From the NCBI RefSeq assembly GCF_012349115.1, contig NZ_PQIG01000078.1:62001-126000 (forward strand): 64,000 nucleotides of DNA, read 5' to 3'. The notes beneath the pieces were generated by a model. The model was not told the DNA's origin and searched no databases. It was given only the letters and a program-made list of their open reading frames with translations. This document shows positions 1 through 7,189 of this stretch, piece after piece. This DNA is from Rhizobium ruizarguesonis (lineage in GTDB: Bacteria; Pseudomonadota; Alphaproteobacteria; Rhizobiales; Rhizobiaceae). Positions within the stretch are counted from its first letter, which is position 1. Each line of letters starts with the position of its first letter. The translations under genes and the position numbers were made by a program.

Positions 1-160
1 CTATGGAAGAACCTTCACCCGTCGTCCCGAACAGCGTCACGCTCGAACATCCGGCAGCGAGGCTTCGCCGTGCCTGCTCGATCATCGCCTCGATCATGAT
101 ATCGCCATGGCTGTCGAATGGTGTGGCGAGAGCGACTGAGAGCCCGAATTTTTGTGTCAA
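1..160 (-). CDS. DHDPS-family aldolase/dehydratase, N-terminal fragment cut by window edge
   Basis: The first 53 codons of a minus-strand gene that continues past the left edge. A TTG start at 160-158 is preceded by a GGAGGAGG ribosome site five bases upstream. The translation begins M-T-Q-K-F-G-L-S-V-A-L-A-T-P-F and carries the GTTGEGSS motif typical of the dihydrodipicolinate synthase / N-acetylneuraminate lyase family, whose members form a Schiff base with 2-oxo acids. The catalytic lysine lies outside the window, so the substrate cannot be judged. The gene reads away from repC, and a perfect 12-bp palindrome sits in its leader. Confidence 0.8.
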   Translation of the reverse strand, partial: MTQKFGLSVALATPFDSHGDIMIEAMIEQARRSLAAGCSSVTLFGTTGEGSSI

Positions 161-198
161 ATATGCCTCCTCCCAATTACCGGCTCAGATGTAGCAGA

Positions 199-210
199 CT
201 AACATGTTAG
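199..210. promoter_or_regulatory. Perfect palindrome upstream of the DHDPS-family gene, candidate operator
   Basis: CTAACATGTTAG is its own reverse complement and lies about 40 bp in front of the TTG start at 160. On the minus strand it falls between TTTACA and TACATC, which are 18 bp apart and could be weak -35 and -10 boxes. A repressor site is the simplest reading. The rest of 161-273 shows nothing else recognisable. Confidence 0.4.
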
Positions 211-273
211 ATGTAAAGCGGTGATTGCACACCGCCTCGTTACACGATTGTCGCGGCCGTGGCTTCCCTCCGG

Positions 274-1578
274 TCAACTGGCATGCCTTGCTGTTGGCCC
301 ATTCGCCCGCACGAGCGCCATCAGCATCGGGCCGATCGCAAACTCACCCCTCTCGGTCCTTCGGGTCAGATCTCTGAGATAGCCGCCGGGCGAGTTGATG
401 TGCCCTCCCCTTTCCAGAATGCAGGCAATCACGGTGGCGGCATTTTCCGGCCCCATGCCGGAGCAGGCTTCCTCATAGGCCGAGGGACTGACGCCGAGCA
501 TCGAGCGCACGACGACAGCGGCCGACATCAGATCTCGCCAGTTGCCGATGCTTCCGCCGGGCCCGTAGTCGAGAATACCGGGGCAGGCCTGGAGGACGAG
601 GCCGAGCGGGAAGGATTTCAGGCTATGCCCGGCTCCTGGATCGGCGGCACCCCCCGCCTTGTTGCTCATCCCGCCGGAAGGCTTCGGTTGTTCCGGTCTT
701 TGCTCGTCCGGCGATCCGGCATTCGGTTCAAGATCGGCAACTGCCCGTTCGCCCTGCTTCGTTTCGAAGCTTGGTTCAAGTTCATAGGTGGATTTGGGAT
801 TTGAATTCTGTTTGTGCTGCTCATTCTGAGACTCATTGGCGTCTATTTTTTGTGTTTTTATCTGCCTTTCCAGCAAGTTGACGACTTCAGCCCGCAGCAA
901 TCCCATCTCATCGACCAGCGGAGCCAATTCTTCTGCGGTCGCCACGCGCGGAATCCGGGCGAGGAGCGTTCGAAACATCACTGAAATGCCTTCCCAATCA
1001 CCGGAGACCTCTTCTTCGAGGGCCGTCGCAATCAGCTTGGAGATGTCGCGCCGGCAGATGGTCAACCGTTCCCTGATCGCGCGCAGCAGTTCCCGGTCGG
1101 CAACCGCCTGGGCGGCCAGGTTTTCGATTTCGACTGCACGCGCCAGAAGCGGTGCCACGCTGAACCCGAAGGCCTCGCCGACGGTCCCTGCCCTGTCGCG
1201 GCGCGCATAGCGCTTTCCGTTCGGGCTGTCCTTGCGCAGGATCAGGCCGGCCTCGACCAGAACCCCAAGATGCCGCCTGAGGGTCGCTGGCGTCATGCCG
1301 CGGGCGCGCAGCGAAAGTTGCGCATTCGACGGGAAGACAATCAGGCCCTTCTCCTCGGAAATCTCGTCGTCTGGGTAGAAGGTCAGAAGCGCGTCGAGCA
1401 CCGTCAGCGCCCGATCGGTGACGCCAAGCGCCGGCCGCGCCTCACAGATCGCCCTGAACAGCTTCCACTTGCTGCGCTTCATCCCCGGCTCGATGGTCTC
1501 GGCCAGTTGCTGGCTTGCCAGCATGCCAAGTGACATCGGCCGCCGCCCAAAGGGCGTCGTCACATATCCACTCTCCAT
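274..1578 (-). CDS. repC: Plasmid replication initiator RepC
   Basis: A 434-residue RepC, the initiator of repABC replicons, within the usual 400-440 residue range. The N-terminal half has the typical RepC text (TPFGRRPMSLGML, then KRSKWKLFRAICEARPALG) and a winged-helix DNA-binding region around residues 80-130. The C-terminal part is more variable and rich in Asn/Gln/Ser around residues 240-310. It is the last gene of repA-repB-repC, separated from repB by 154 bp holding the counter-transcribed RNA that controls RepC translation in this plasmid family. The ATG at 1578 has a GAAGG-containing leader. In characterised repABC plasmids the origin lies inside repC. Confidence 0.95.
   Translation of the reverse strand: MESGYVTTPFGRRPMSLGMLASQQLAETIEPGMKRSKWKLFRAICEARPALGVTDRALTVLDALLTFYPDDEISEEKGLIVFPSNAQLSLRARGMTPATLRRHLGVLVEAGLILRKDSPNGKRYARRDRAGTVGEAFGFSVAPLLARAVEIENLAAQAVADRELLRAIRERLTICRRDISKLIATALEEEVSGDWEGISVMFRTLLARIPRVATAEELAPLVDEMGLLRAEVVNLLERQIKTQKIDANESQNEQHKQNSNPKSTYELEPSFETKQGERAVADLEPNAGSPDEQRPEQPKPSGGMSNKAGGAADPGAGHSLKSFPLGLVLQACPGILDYGPGGSIGNWRDLMSAAVVVRSMLGVSPSAYEEACSGMGPENAATVIACILERGGHINSPGGYLRDLTRRTERGEFAIGPMLMALVRANGPTARHAS
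770..865. other. AT-rich stretch inside repC, putative origin of replication
   Basis: This segment of repC is clearly more AT-rich than its surroundings, with runs such as ATTTTTTGTGTTTTTAT around 843-860, and it encodes the low-complexity Asn/Gln/Lys part of the protein. In characterised repABC plasmids (for example Agrobacterium Ti plasmids) the minimal origin lies in an AT-rich region of the repC reading frame. The assignment is by analogy only; no iterons are evident. Confidence 0.4.
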
Positions 1579-1637
1579 TTGCCTTCACCTTCGTTCAGGC
1601 AAAAGAAAACCATCCACCAATTTGGTGCCTAAGACGC

Positions 1638-1666
1638 TTGACTGTGATTCGGGGAAATGCGATTCT
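1638..1666 (+). promoter_or_regulatory. Predicted promoter of the repABC counter-transcribed RNA
   Basis: TTGACT (1638-1643) and GATTCT (1661-1666) are separated by 17 bp in the repB-repC spacer and read opposite to repC. The -35 box is close to consensus and the -10 box weak. The position and direction match ctRNA promoters of other Rhizobiales repABC cassettes. Confidence 0.6.
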
Positions 1667-1672
1667 CGATGT

Positions 1673-1722
1673 GCTTAAGATCTGAGAAGGGCTTCCACGA
1701 CGGCGTCGTTGGGGGCCTTTTT
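1673..1722 (+). ncRNA. Counter-transcribed antisense RNA (incA-type ctRNA) of repABC
   Basis: A short RNA is predicted from about 1673, some 7 bases after the -10 box, to the T-run at 1718-1722, about 50 nt. It lies in the repB-repC spacer on the strand opposite to repC. In repABC plasmids such an RNA pairs with the repC leader, limits RepC synthesis and acts as an incompatibility factor. Evidence is the promoter, the terminator and conserved gene order. The exact 5' end is inferred. Confidence 0.7.
1690..1722 (+). terminator. Intrinsic terminator of the ctRNA
   Basis: GGCTTCC-ACGAC, a GGC loop, then GTCGT-T-GGGGGCC folds into a 12-bp stem with one bulged T and two G-T pairs, and is followed directly by TTTTTC. 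This is the usual 3' end of a repABC ctRNA. Confidence 0.75.
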
Positions 1723-1732
1723 CTTTTGCGCG

Positions 1733-2734
1733 CTACGCTCCTCTGTCCTTATTGAACTCCTGGAACAGGCCCTTCAGCCTTTCCTGGACGAATTGATCGA
1801 AACCGGGTGCGGTCTTGCCGTCGAAAACGAAGGTTGCACCGGACGCTGTCTTTTTGATCATGACAGGCACCCCATTAACCTGGGTTTTGGCCACCGCTGG
1901 CTTCGGCGCAGCCGTCTTCTTCGTTGCCAGAATGAGTGCCCGCTGAAACCGCTCGTCGCTCGAAATTTTGCGCGCGTCGTCCGCGGACAACTCCACGATG
2001 ATCTTCTCGACGTCGGCTTTCTCAAGCCGCTCGCCCAATTCCAACCATCGCCGGCGGCCGATATCGGGCGCGGCGCCGATGGCGTTGACGAGCGTAAGGG
2101 GGACCTGTCGGATGACGATCAGCATTCTCGACAGCGCCGCCTTATCCACGCCGAGAGCCGCCATAATGACATCGCGGCCAAAGCTGCGTTCCTCAAGCCT
2201 CGATGCAAAGAGCGCGCGTTCGATGTAGGAGAGATTGGTTCGAGCACTGTTTTCCTGTCCCTGGCTGACGACCAGCTGACCGTCGGTGAGATCACGGACG
2301 ACCGCGCGCACCCTGATGCCGATTTCTCGGGCGGCAGCCAGGCGTCGATGGCCGTAGGCGACCTGATAGCGTCCCCTGGTTTCGGGATGCGGGCGGACAA
2401 GGATCGGAACCTGCTGGCCATGCTCGCGGATCTGCTCGACAAGCTGCGCAAGTTCGGCCGCGTCGATCGCCAATCGATCGCTGACGAAGGAAGCATCGAT
2501 CAGTCCGGGATCGAGTTCGACGATGGTCTGGCCGGCAGCGAGCTGCCGTTCCAGCTCACTTGCCCGCTCCATCTTCTCGGTAATGTTGCCGAGCGTCTTG
2601 GTAATGCCGCCGACCGGCGCCGCACTGCGCTCCTGCGGCACGAATCCCGCGATCGGACGATTGTCGCGCGGTGCGACTGCGTCCATCCTTTCCGGGTTCG
2701 GAGCGGAAATTTCGATGAGGTTCTTGCGCGCCAT
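1733..2734 (-). CDS. repB: Plasmid partitioning protein RepB (ParB family)
   Basis: A 333-residue RepB, the centromere-binding partner of RepA. The N-terminus (MARKNLIEIS) is typical of the family. A ParB-type nuclease domain spans about residues 70-170, with RPHPETRGRYQVAYGHRRLAA-like text, followed by a helix-turn-helix region near residues 185-205 (VDKAALSRMLIVI). The start lies only 3 bp after the repA stop and has a GGAAGG leader, so the two are translated together. I found no convincing 16-bp parS palindrome next to the cassette. Confidence 0.95.
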   Translation of the reverse strand: MARKNLIEISAPNPERMDAVAPRDNRPIAGFVPQERSAAPVGGITKTLGNITEKMERASELERQLAAGQTIVELDPGLIDASFVSDRLAIDAAELAQLVEQIREHGQQVPILVRPHPETRGRYQVAYGHRRLAAAREIGIRVRAVVRDLTDGQLVVSQGQENSARTNLSYIERALFASRLEERSFGRDVIMAALGVDKAALSRMLIVIRQVPLTLVNAIGAAPDIGRRRWLELGERLEKADVEKIIVELSADDARKISSDERFQRALILATKKTAAPKPAVAKTQVNGVPVMIKKTASGATFVFDGKTAPGFDQFVQERLKGLFQEFNKDRGA

Positions 2735-2737
2735 CTG

Positions 2738-3931
2738 TTATTTCCTTCCCCAGGTCGAGCGAATATGCGCCTCGATCTCGCCGTTCACGAGGTTGAGGGA
2801 CTCCAGAGCCCGATCGTAGGTTCCGCGTGTGAACTGCGATCGCTCGACCTCGTAGAGTGTCTGCTTGGTGACGCCGGCGTCGGCGACCGCCGTCGACTTC
2901 ACCATGGCGTTGTGGAGCATTCGATTGCCAAAGATCGCCCGCATGAAGCCGGTCATCTGGCTTTGCGGTCCGTCGTTCGGCTCGAACCGCGTCACGAGAT
3001 AGCGCATCCAGTCATAGCTGGTACGCCCTCCGGCCTTTTCGACGACCGACATCAACTCACTTGTCATCGTCAGAAACTGCGACATCGACATGACATCCAG
3101 CATCTGCGGGTGGACCGTGATCAAGACCGAAGTGGCCGCGCAGAGCGCCGACATCGTCAGGAACCCCAGCTGCGGCGGGCAGTCGATGACCACAACGTCG
3201 TAAAGGCTTTCGATCTCCGTCAGGACTTCGCCAATGCGGGCAAAGAACATCGTCTCCGCCGTACCCGACGCCATCGCCTTCGGCGTCTCGTGCTCGAATT
3301 CCATCAGCTCGAGATTGCCCGGAATGAGATGCAGATTGGGCGTGTAGGTAGCGCGCACGATGTCGGCGATGGGGCGCGGCTCCTCGTATCGGATCGCACC
3401 GTAGATCGTTTCGCCCTCTCCGACGTCGAACTCCGGCTGATGACCGAACAAGGCGGACAAGGAAGCCTGCGGATCGAGGTCGACGGCGAGCACGCGGTAG
3501 CCCCTGAGCGCCATGAACTGCGCCAGATGGGCCGCAGTGGTGGTCTTGCCCGAGCCACCCTTGAAATTCATGACGGAGATGATCTGGAGCTTTTCCCCCG
3601 GCCGGCGGGCCGGCACATATTTCGGCGTTCCGTTTCGCTCGTCGAGGACCCGGCGAATCCGGTCCATGTCCGTTGCACTGTAAAGCCGCCGTCCGTTTGC
3701 GAGCGGATCGGGCCCATGGCCGTCGGCGGCTACCTGGCGGAGATAACCTTCGCCGATGCCGATAAAGGCCGCAGCTTCCGCCGGCGAAAATGTTCTGATG
3801 GTCTTTTGCGAGAGCGGGGGAAAGATTTTTGCCTGATGCTGCTGAAGTTGATAGGATAACTCCTTCGCATCTGTTGCCAGAAGCGATGGGAGGTGCTCTT
3901 GATCGTCTTGAAGAGCAAGACTCGGCTGCAT
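2738..3931 (-). CDS. repA: Plasmid partitioning ATPase RepA (ParA family)
   Basis: A 397-residue ParA-type Walker ATPase that segregates the replicon and represses the repABC promoter. The deviant Walker A motif is visible as NFKGGSGKTTTAAHL around residues 120-134, followed by VLAVDLDPQASLS (switch region) and VVVIDCPPQLG (Walker B). About 110 residues precede the ATPase domain and include a helix-turn-helix-like stretch (SPAEAAAFIGIGEGYLRQV), as in other RepA proteins. It is first in the operon. An inverted repeat 15-59 bp upstream of the ATG is a likely autoregulatory operator. Confidence 0.95.
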   Translation of the reverse strand: MQPSLALQDDQEHLPSLLATDAKELSYQLQQHQAKIFPPLSQKTIRTFSPAEAAAFIGIGEGYLRQVAADGHGPDPLANGRRLYSATDMDRIRRVLDERNGTPKYVPARRPGEKLQIISVMNFKGGSGKTTTAAHLAQFMALRGYRVLAVDLDPQASLSALFGHQPEFDVGEGETIYGAIRYEEPRPIADIVRATYTPNLHLIPGNLELMEFEHETPKAMASGTAETMFFARIGEVLTEIESLYDVVVIDCPPQLGFLTMSALCAATSVLITVHPQMLDVMSMSQFLTMTSELMSVVEKAGGRTSYDWMRYLVTRFEPNDGPQSQMTGFMRAIFGNRMLHNAMVKSTAVADAGVTKQTLYEVERSQFTRGTYDRALESLNLVNGEIEAHIRSTWGRK

Positions 3932-3945
3932 GATCTTTTTCCCAG

Positions 3946-3990
3946 GTAACTGCGCAATTTTGAACGAAAGCGCTTCAGTTGCGCAGTTAC
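3946..3990. promoter_or_regulatory. 12-bp inverted repeat in front of repA, candidate RepA/RepB operator
   Basis: GTAACTGCGCAA (3946-3957) and TTGCGCAGTTAC (3979-3990) are perfect inverted copies 21 bp apart. On the minus strand a TATAGT -10-like box overlaps the promoter-distal arm, so a bound protein would block initiation. Transcription would start within the repeat. The rest of the spacer to 4203 holds only short imperfect palindromes, such as TGACT-CGA-AGTCA near 4105, and no gene. Confidence 0.55.
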
Positions 3991-4203
3991 TATATGCCTC
4001 GATTCGTTACCAATTTACAAATGCTTAACCAAACCGTCAGTTTCGGCCCATCGAGACGGCTGACGACATGAGCCAGATTTCAAGTGATTCGCGCGTTGCC
4101 GATGACTCGAAGTCACTTATACCCACGGTGGCTTTCCAGCCGACCGGGAGGCAATTGCGTCGCCGTATAAGCCCGATTTATCAATAGCTTGGGCGCTGCC
4201 TCC

Positions 4204-5517
4204 CTATTTCCCATCGTCCTTCAGGTAGTTGTTGCCGTTGATCACCAGAAGCCCGTCGGAACCTTTGTCCGGCTCGAATATGCTCATGGTCTCGGTCTTA
4301 CCGCTCACGTCGGTCAGGTCGAGACGATAGCCGGAAAGCTTGTAGCGTCCGCTTGCGCCCGGCCGGTTGCTTGACGTGGTGACGCCCGATTGCGATCCGC
4401 CGATCTCATTCGTCATCGAGGCGCCCGACCAGCCTGCGCGTTCGAAAGTACCGTTTCGATGAAGCCTCAGCGTATGGCTGGACGCCACCGATCCCGATGA
4501 GGTCGCGGTCATCCCGCTCGAGGCGAAGGTGGATACCCATTCGCCGTCGAGCGTCGTGCCCTCATCAAACGGCGGCACGGCGCGGTGGTCTGCGTCGGCA
4601 ATCACCAGGTCCTCACCTTTTTTCGAGAATGTCTTCGTCTCGATCTCGATCGTGCCGTAGGCAGAGGTGACACTGCGCATTTCGATCGACCCGGCGGAGG
4701 AGAAAAAACCGCCGCCGGTAAGCGTGTAGAGGCCGCAATCGGTCGGGGTCTCCTTGCAATGTTCGGTGATGCTCCGGCCGCCCTTCGGCAGTTCCGTGCT
4801 GAACAGCCCCTTCGGGTCGAACGTGGTGACCGTGCTGTCCGAATAGAAATCCATGCCGCCAAAGACATTCGGCCGGAGACCGGTATCGAGATGGGTGAAG
4901 ACGCCGTCCAGCCCGCCGTCTTCGCTCGCCGGCACGAGATCGAAATCCTTGTCGGAAGGATCAAGCTTCACGGAGCGCACGAGGGTTGCGAAATCGGCCT
5001 CGGCACTTCTGCTTCTGTCACCGTTCACATTCAGCAGCACGAGCTGCAGATAGGCCTGCTGCCTGTCGCCGGCGACGCCGACGACGATCTGGCTGATGCT
5101 GACGTTCTTCTGATGAACGCAGCAGCGTTCTTCCACGCGAATATCGTAGCCGTTCACCGTGACTCCGTAATGTTTGACCAGGATATCTTCCTTCGCCATG
5201 TCGGGCAGCGTCGCGACGAAGGTCTTCATGCCGGCCTGCAGGGAACTGCGCGCTGCCGGGAGCGGCTTGGTGATCTGAATCAAAGCATTGCCGCGCTTGT
5301 CGTCCTCCGTTTCCGGAAAATCTTTCTGCAGCATAAAGAGATTGCCCTTACCGGCCTTCCTCCAGCCGGTAGCGGCATCGGGCAGGGTCACCGTCAGGCC
5401 GCCGATTTCGGCGGGCGCCGCCAATGCCTGAGAGCAGGGCACAAGGAAAAAAAGACTGAGAATGACGCCCAAGGCTAATCTGCCCCGGCCAATCCAATGA
5501 AACTGCGCGCTTCCCAT
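4204..5517 (-). CDS. Secreted protein of unknown function
   Basis: A 437-residue protein read from the ATG at 5517, which has a GGGGAGGGG ribosome site. Residues 1-35 form a clear signal peptide (hydrophobic LALGVILSLFFLV, cleavage near A-L-A-A). The mature part is rich in beta-type and Gly/Ser segments. Two Cys occur in tandem (RCCVH) and another pair in a CKETPTDCG stretch, so disulphides are possible. The C-terminal third (WVSTFASSGM, LRLHRNGTFERAG, GRYKLSGYRLDL) resembles repeated beta hairpins as in lipocalin-like folds. I do not recognise the family. It stands alone, convergent to nothing, upstream of neither replication nor catabolic genes. Confidence 0.75.
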   Translation of the reverse strand: MGSAQFHWIGRGRLALGVILSLFFLVPCSQALAAPAEIGGLTVTLPDAATGWRKAGKGNLFMLQKDFPETEDDKRGNALIQITKPLPAARSSLQAGMKTFVATLPDMAKEDILVKHYGVTVNGYDIRVEERCCVHQKNVSISQIVVGVAGDRQQAYLQLVLLNVNGDRSRSAEADFATLVRSVKLDPSDKDFDLVPASEDGGLDGVFTHLDTGLRPNVFGGMDFYSDSTVTTFDPKGLFSTELPKGGRSITEHCKETPTDCGLYTLTGGGFFSSAGSIEMRSVTSAYGTIEIETKTFSKKGEDLVIADADHRAVPPFDEGTTLDGEWVSTFASSGMTATSSGSVASSHTLRLHRNGTFERAGWSGASMTNEIGGSQSGVTTSSNRPGASGRYKLSGYRLDLTDVSGKTETMSIFEPDKGSDGLLVINGNNYLKDDGK

Positions 5518-5754
5518 TACCCCTCCCCGGCTTCGATGACCGCCGACGGGATTTGGAGCCGGGTGTGTGCTTTTCAACCCTGGGGTTTGATGAAGGTTTC
5601 TTGAACGCTTAGCCAACGCTCCACTAAACGGATTACTCACGACGCCACGCCACACCTCCTATTAGGCGAATGGCGGGGAGCCGGCAAAAGTGGGACAACT
5701 GTCGACCGGAAATTCTCCGCACTTGAAGGTTCCTACGACGCCTGGAGGTGTGCC

Positions 5755-5967
5755 ATGAGAACCATGTGCTCTGCATTGACGCTGTGTATCGCGATTGCCC
5801 TTTGCACGGCAAATGCCAGATATGTCACCCTGCCCGGATACGCCTTCAAGACCAACCCGAAATGTCAGCGCCACGAACCGAAGACGAGGTTTGACACAAG
5901 GTGCGACTGGCCGAGATTGGGCTTCAAGGACTTTACGCCCCCGCTCGTGACCGTGCTTGGAATCTGA
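5755..5967 (+). CDS. Small secreted cysteine-containing protein of unknown function
   Basis: A 70-residue reading frame with a strong ribosome site (GGAGG, seven bases before the ATG). Residues 1-21 look like a signal peptide (MCSALTLCIAIALCTANA). The mature part is short and basic, with two Cys (NPKCQRHE and TRCDWPRLGF), and ends in a hydrophobic PPLVTVLGI tail. I know no family for it. The ribosome site and signal peptide argue for a real gene; the small size and isolation keep confidence moderate. Confidence 0.5.
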   Translation: MRTMCSALTLCIAIALCTANARYVTLPGYAFKTNPKCQRHEPKTRFDTRCDWPRLGFKDFTPPLVTVLGI

Positions 5968-6145
5968 AGATCCTGCTCAGCTTCAGGTGGGCCGGATGGT
6001 AGATTGGGGAACGTGTTGCCATTGCGGAAAAGAGCAGCCTCGCGAATCGACGAGAGATACCTCTTTTCAACATGCCGCACTTCACGGACCGCCCTGCAGT
6101 AAACGCTGCTGCCATGCCGTCTCGTTGACCGACGGATGCCCTTCG

Positions 6146-6244
6146 AAAGCATGTCGCACAAAAGTGTGCAGCGGTTTGCGACAACGGCATGCGTAAAAAC
6201 AAAGACTTAAAGCGCGACAAGCTGAAAGATCGCGACGCGCTTTA
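6146..6244 (-). repeat. RIME-like Rhizobium intergenic mosaic element
   Basis: Read on the minus strand this starts with the inverted repeat TAAAGCGCG/CGCGCTTTA (6236-6244 and 6208-6216), continues with TTTGTTTTTACGCATG and ends in ACACTTTTGTGCGACATG. It matches the core of the elements at 43533-43628 and 52121-52220. Such elements are frequent between Rhizobium genes. It lies just beyond the 3' end of the aromatic operon and may end its transcripts. The remainder of 5968-6302 shows no gene. Confidence 0.7.
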
Positions 6245-6302
6245 GGGGTAACCGCTGGCGGAAATCATCGCCCGGACAGTTGCCCGACCCGCCCGAGAGG
6301 TT

Positions 6303-7181
6303 CTACTCCCGAGCCAGCACGAAATCGTGCTCCACCTGCCAAAACTTTTCCGCGAATCCAAGGTCGCTAGCCCGCACTGGATCTTCTACGGGCTGAAACT
6401 TGGCAAGCAAGCTCTCCTTCACGCCGAAGACGGCGTCCGAGTGGATGTACGGGTCGTCCGGGTCGAAGATGTGTGTTGTCAGCGCCTCGAAGCCCTCGGC
6501 CTTTATGATGTAATGCAGGTGAGCCGGCCTGTAGGGATGACGTCCAAGCGCGCCGAGCAGCTTGCCGACCGGCCCGTCGTCCGGGATCGGGTAATATTTG
6601 GGCTTGACCGCCCGGAACCAATAGCGGCCGTCCGCGCCCGTGCGAAAGACGCCGCGAAGGTTGAAGTCGGGTTGTATCCCCTTCTGTTGAACGTCGTAGA
6701 AGCCTTCGTCGTTGGCCTGCCAAACGTCGATGACAGCATTGGAAATCGGCCTGCCATCCGTGTCGAGTATCCGCCCTCCGATCACCATATCCTCGCCTTT
6801 CTGGTCGAGGCAGATGTTGGCGCCCATCGGCAGTTCCGGCGCGTCGGCAACGTGAAACGGACCGAGCACCGTGCTTTCAGAAGCCCCAGAGGGCTTGCGA
6901 TTATTGATGGCGTCGACCAGCATCGACACGCCGAGCACGTCTGACAACAGGATAAACTCCTGTCGCCATTCATTGCACGTCTGCCCGGTACGGGTGAGAA
7001 AGAAGATCGCCTCCATCCACTCGTCCTGCGTCGGCTCAAGCTCCTTTACTGCCTCATGTAGCTTGCGCGTGACGACCTCCATCACCCGCTTCAGGCGCTC
7101 GTCCCTGGCTTGAGCGTTGCGGCTCGTGACCACCTCCACGGAATTTTCTTCGGTGAAATAGCCCTTTTCTTCGGAGCTCAT
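6303..7181 (-). CDS. Intradiol dioxygenase, probable hydroxyquinol 1,2-dioxygenase
   Basis: A 292-residue non-haem Fe(III) dioxygenase that probably opens hydroxyquinol (1,2,4-trihydroxybenzene) to maleylacetate. An N-terminal helical dimerisation region (about 1-100) precedes the catalytic beta domain. All four iron ligands are visible and correctly spaced: Tyr162 (NDEGFYD), Tyr197 (KYYPIPDDGP), His221 and His223 (RPAHLHY). The ATG at 7181 is preferred over an in-frame GTG at 7193 because GAGG lies seven bases before it. It is the last gene of the aromatic operon and follows the monooxygenase directly. A paralogue at 14796-15674 lacks one iron ligand. Confidence 0.88.
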   Translation of the reverse strand: MSSEEKGYFTEENSVEVVTSRNAQARDERLKRVMEVVTRKLHEAVKELEPTQDEWMEAIFFLTRTGQTCNEWRQEFILLSDVLGVSMLVDAINNRKPSGASESTVLGPFHVADAPELPMGANICLDQKGEDMVIGGRILDTDGRPISNAVIDVWQANDEGFYDVQQKGIQPDFNLRGVFRTGADGRYWFRAVKPKYYPIPDDGPVGKLLGALGRHPYRPAHLHYIIKAEGFEALTTHIFDPDDPYIHSDAVFGVKESLLAKFQPVEDPVRASDLGFAEKFWQVEHDFVLARE

Positions 7182-7189
7182 AGTGCACC

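Noticed and set aside
1709..3859. 716-residue plus-strand frame over repB and repA
   Set aside because: It lies entirely antisense to two certain genes and shows Arg/His-rich shadow composition with no family motif.
3932..4203. parS centromere near repABC
   Set aside because: I looked for a GTT-N10-AAC type 16-bp palindrome in the spacers around the cassette and found no convincing match.
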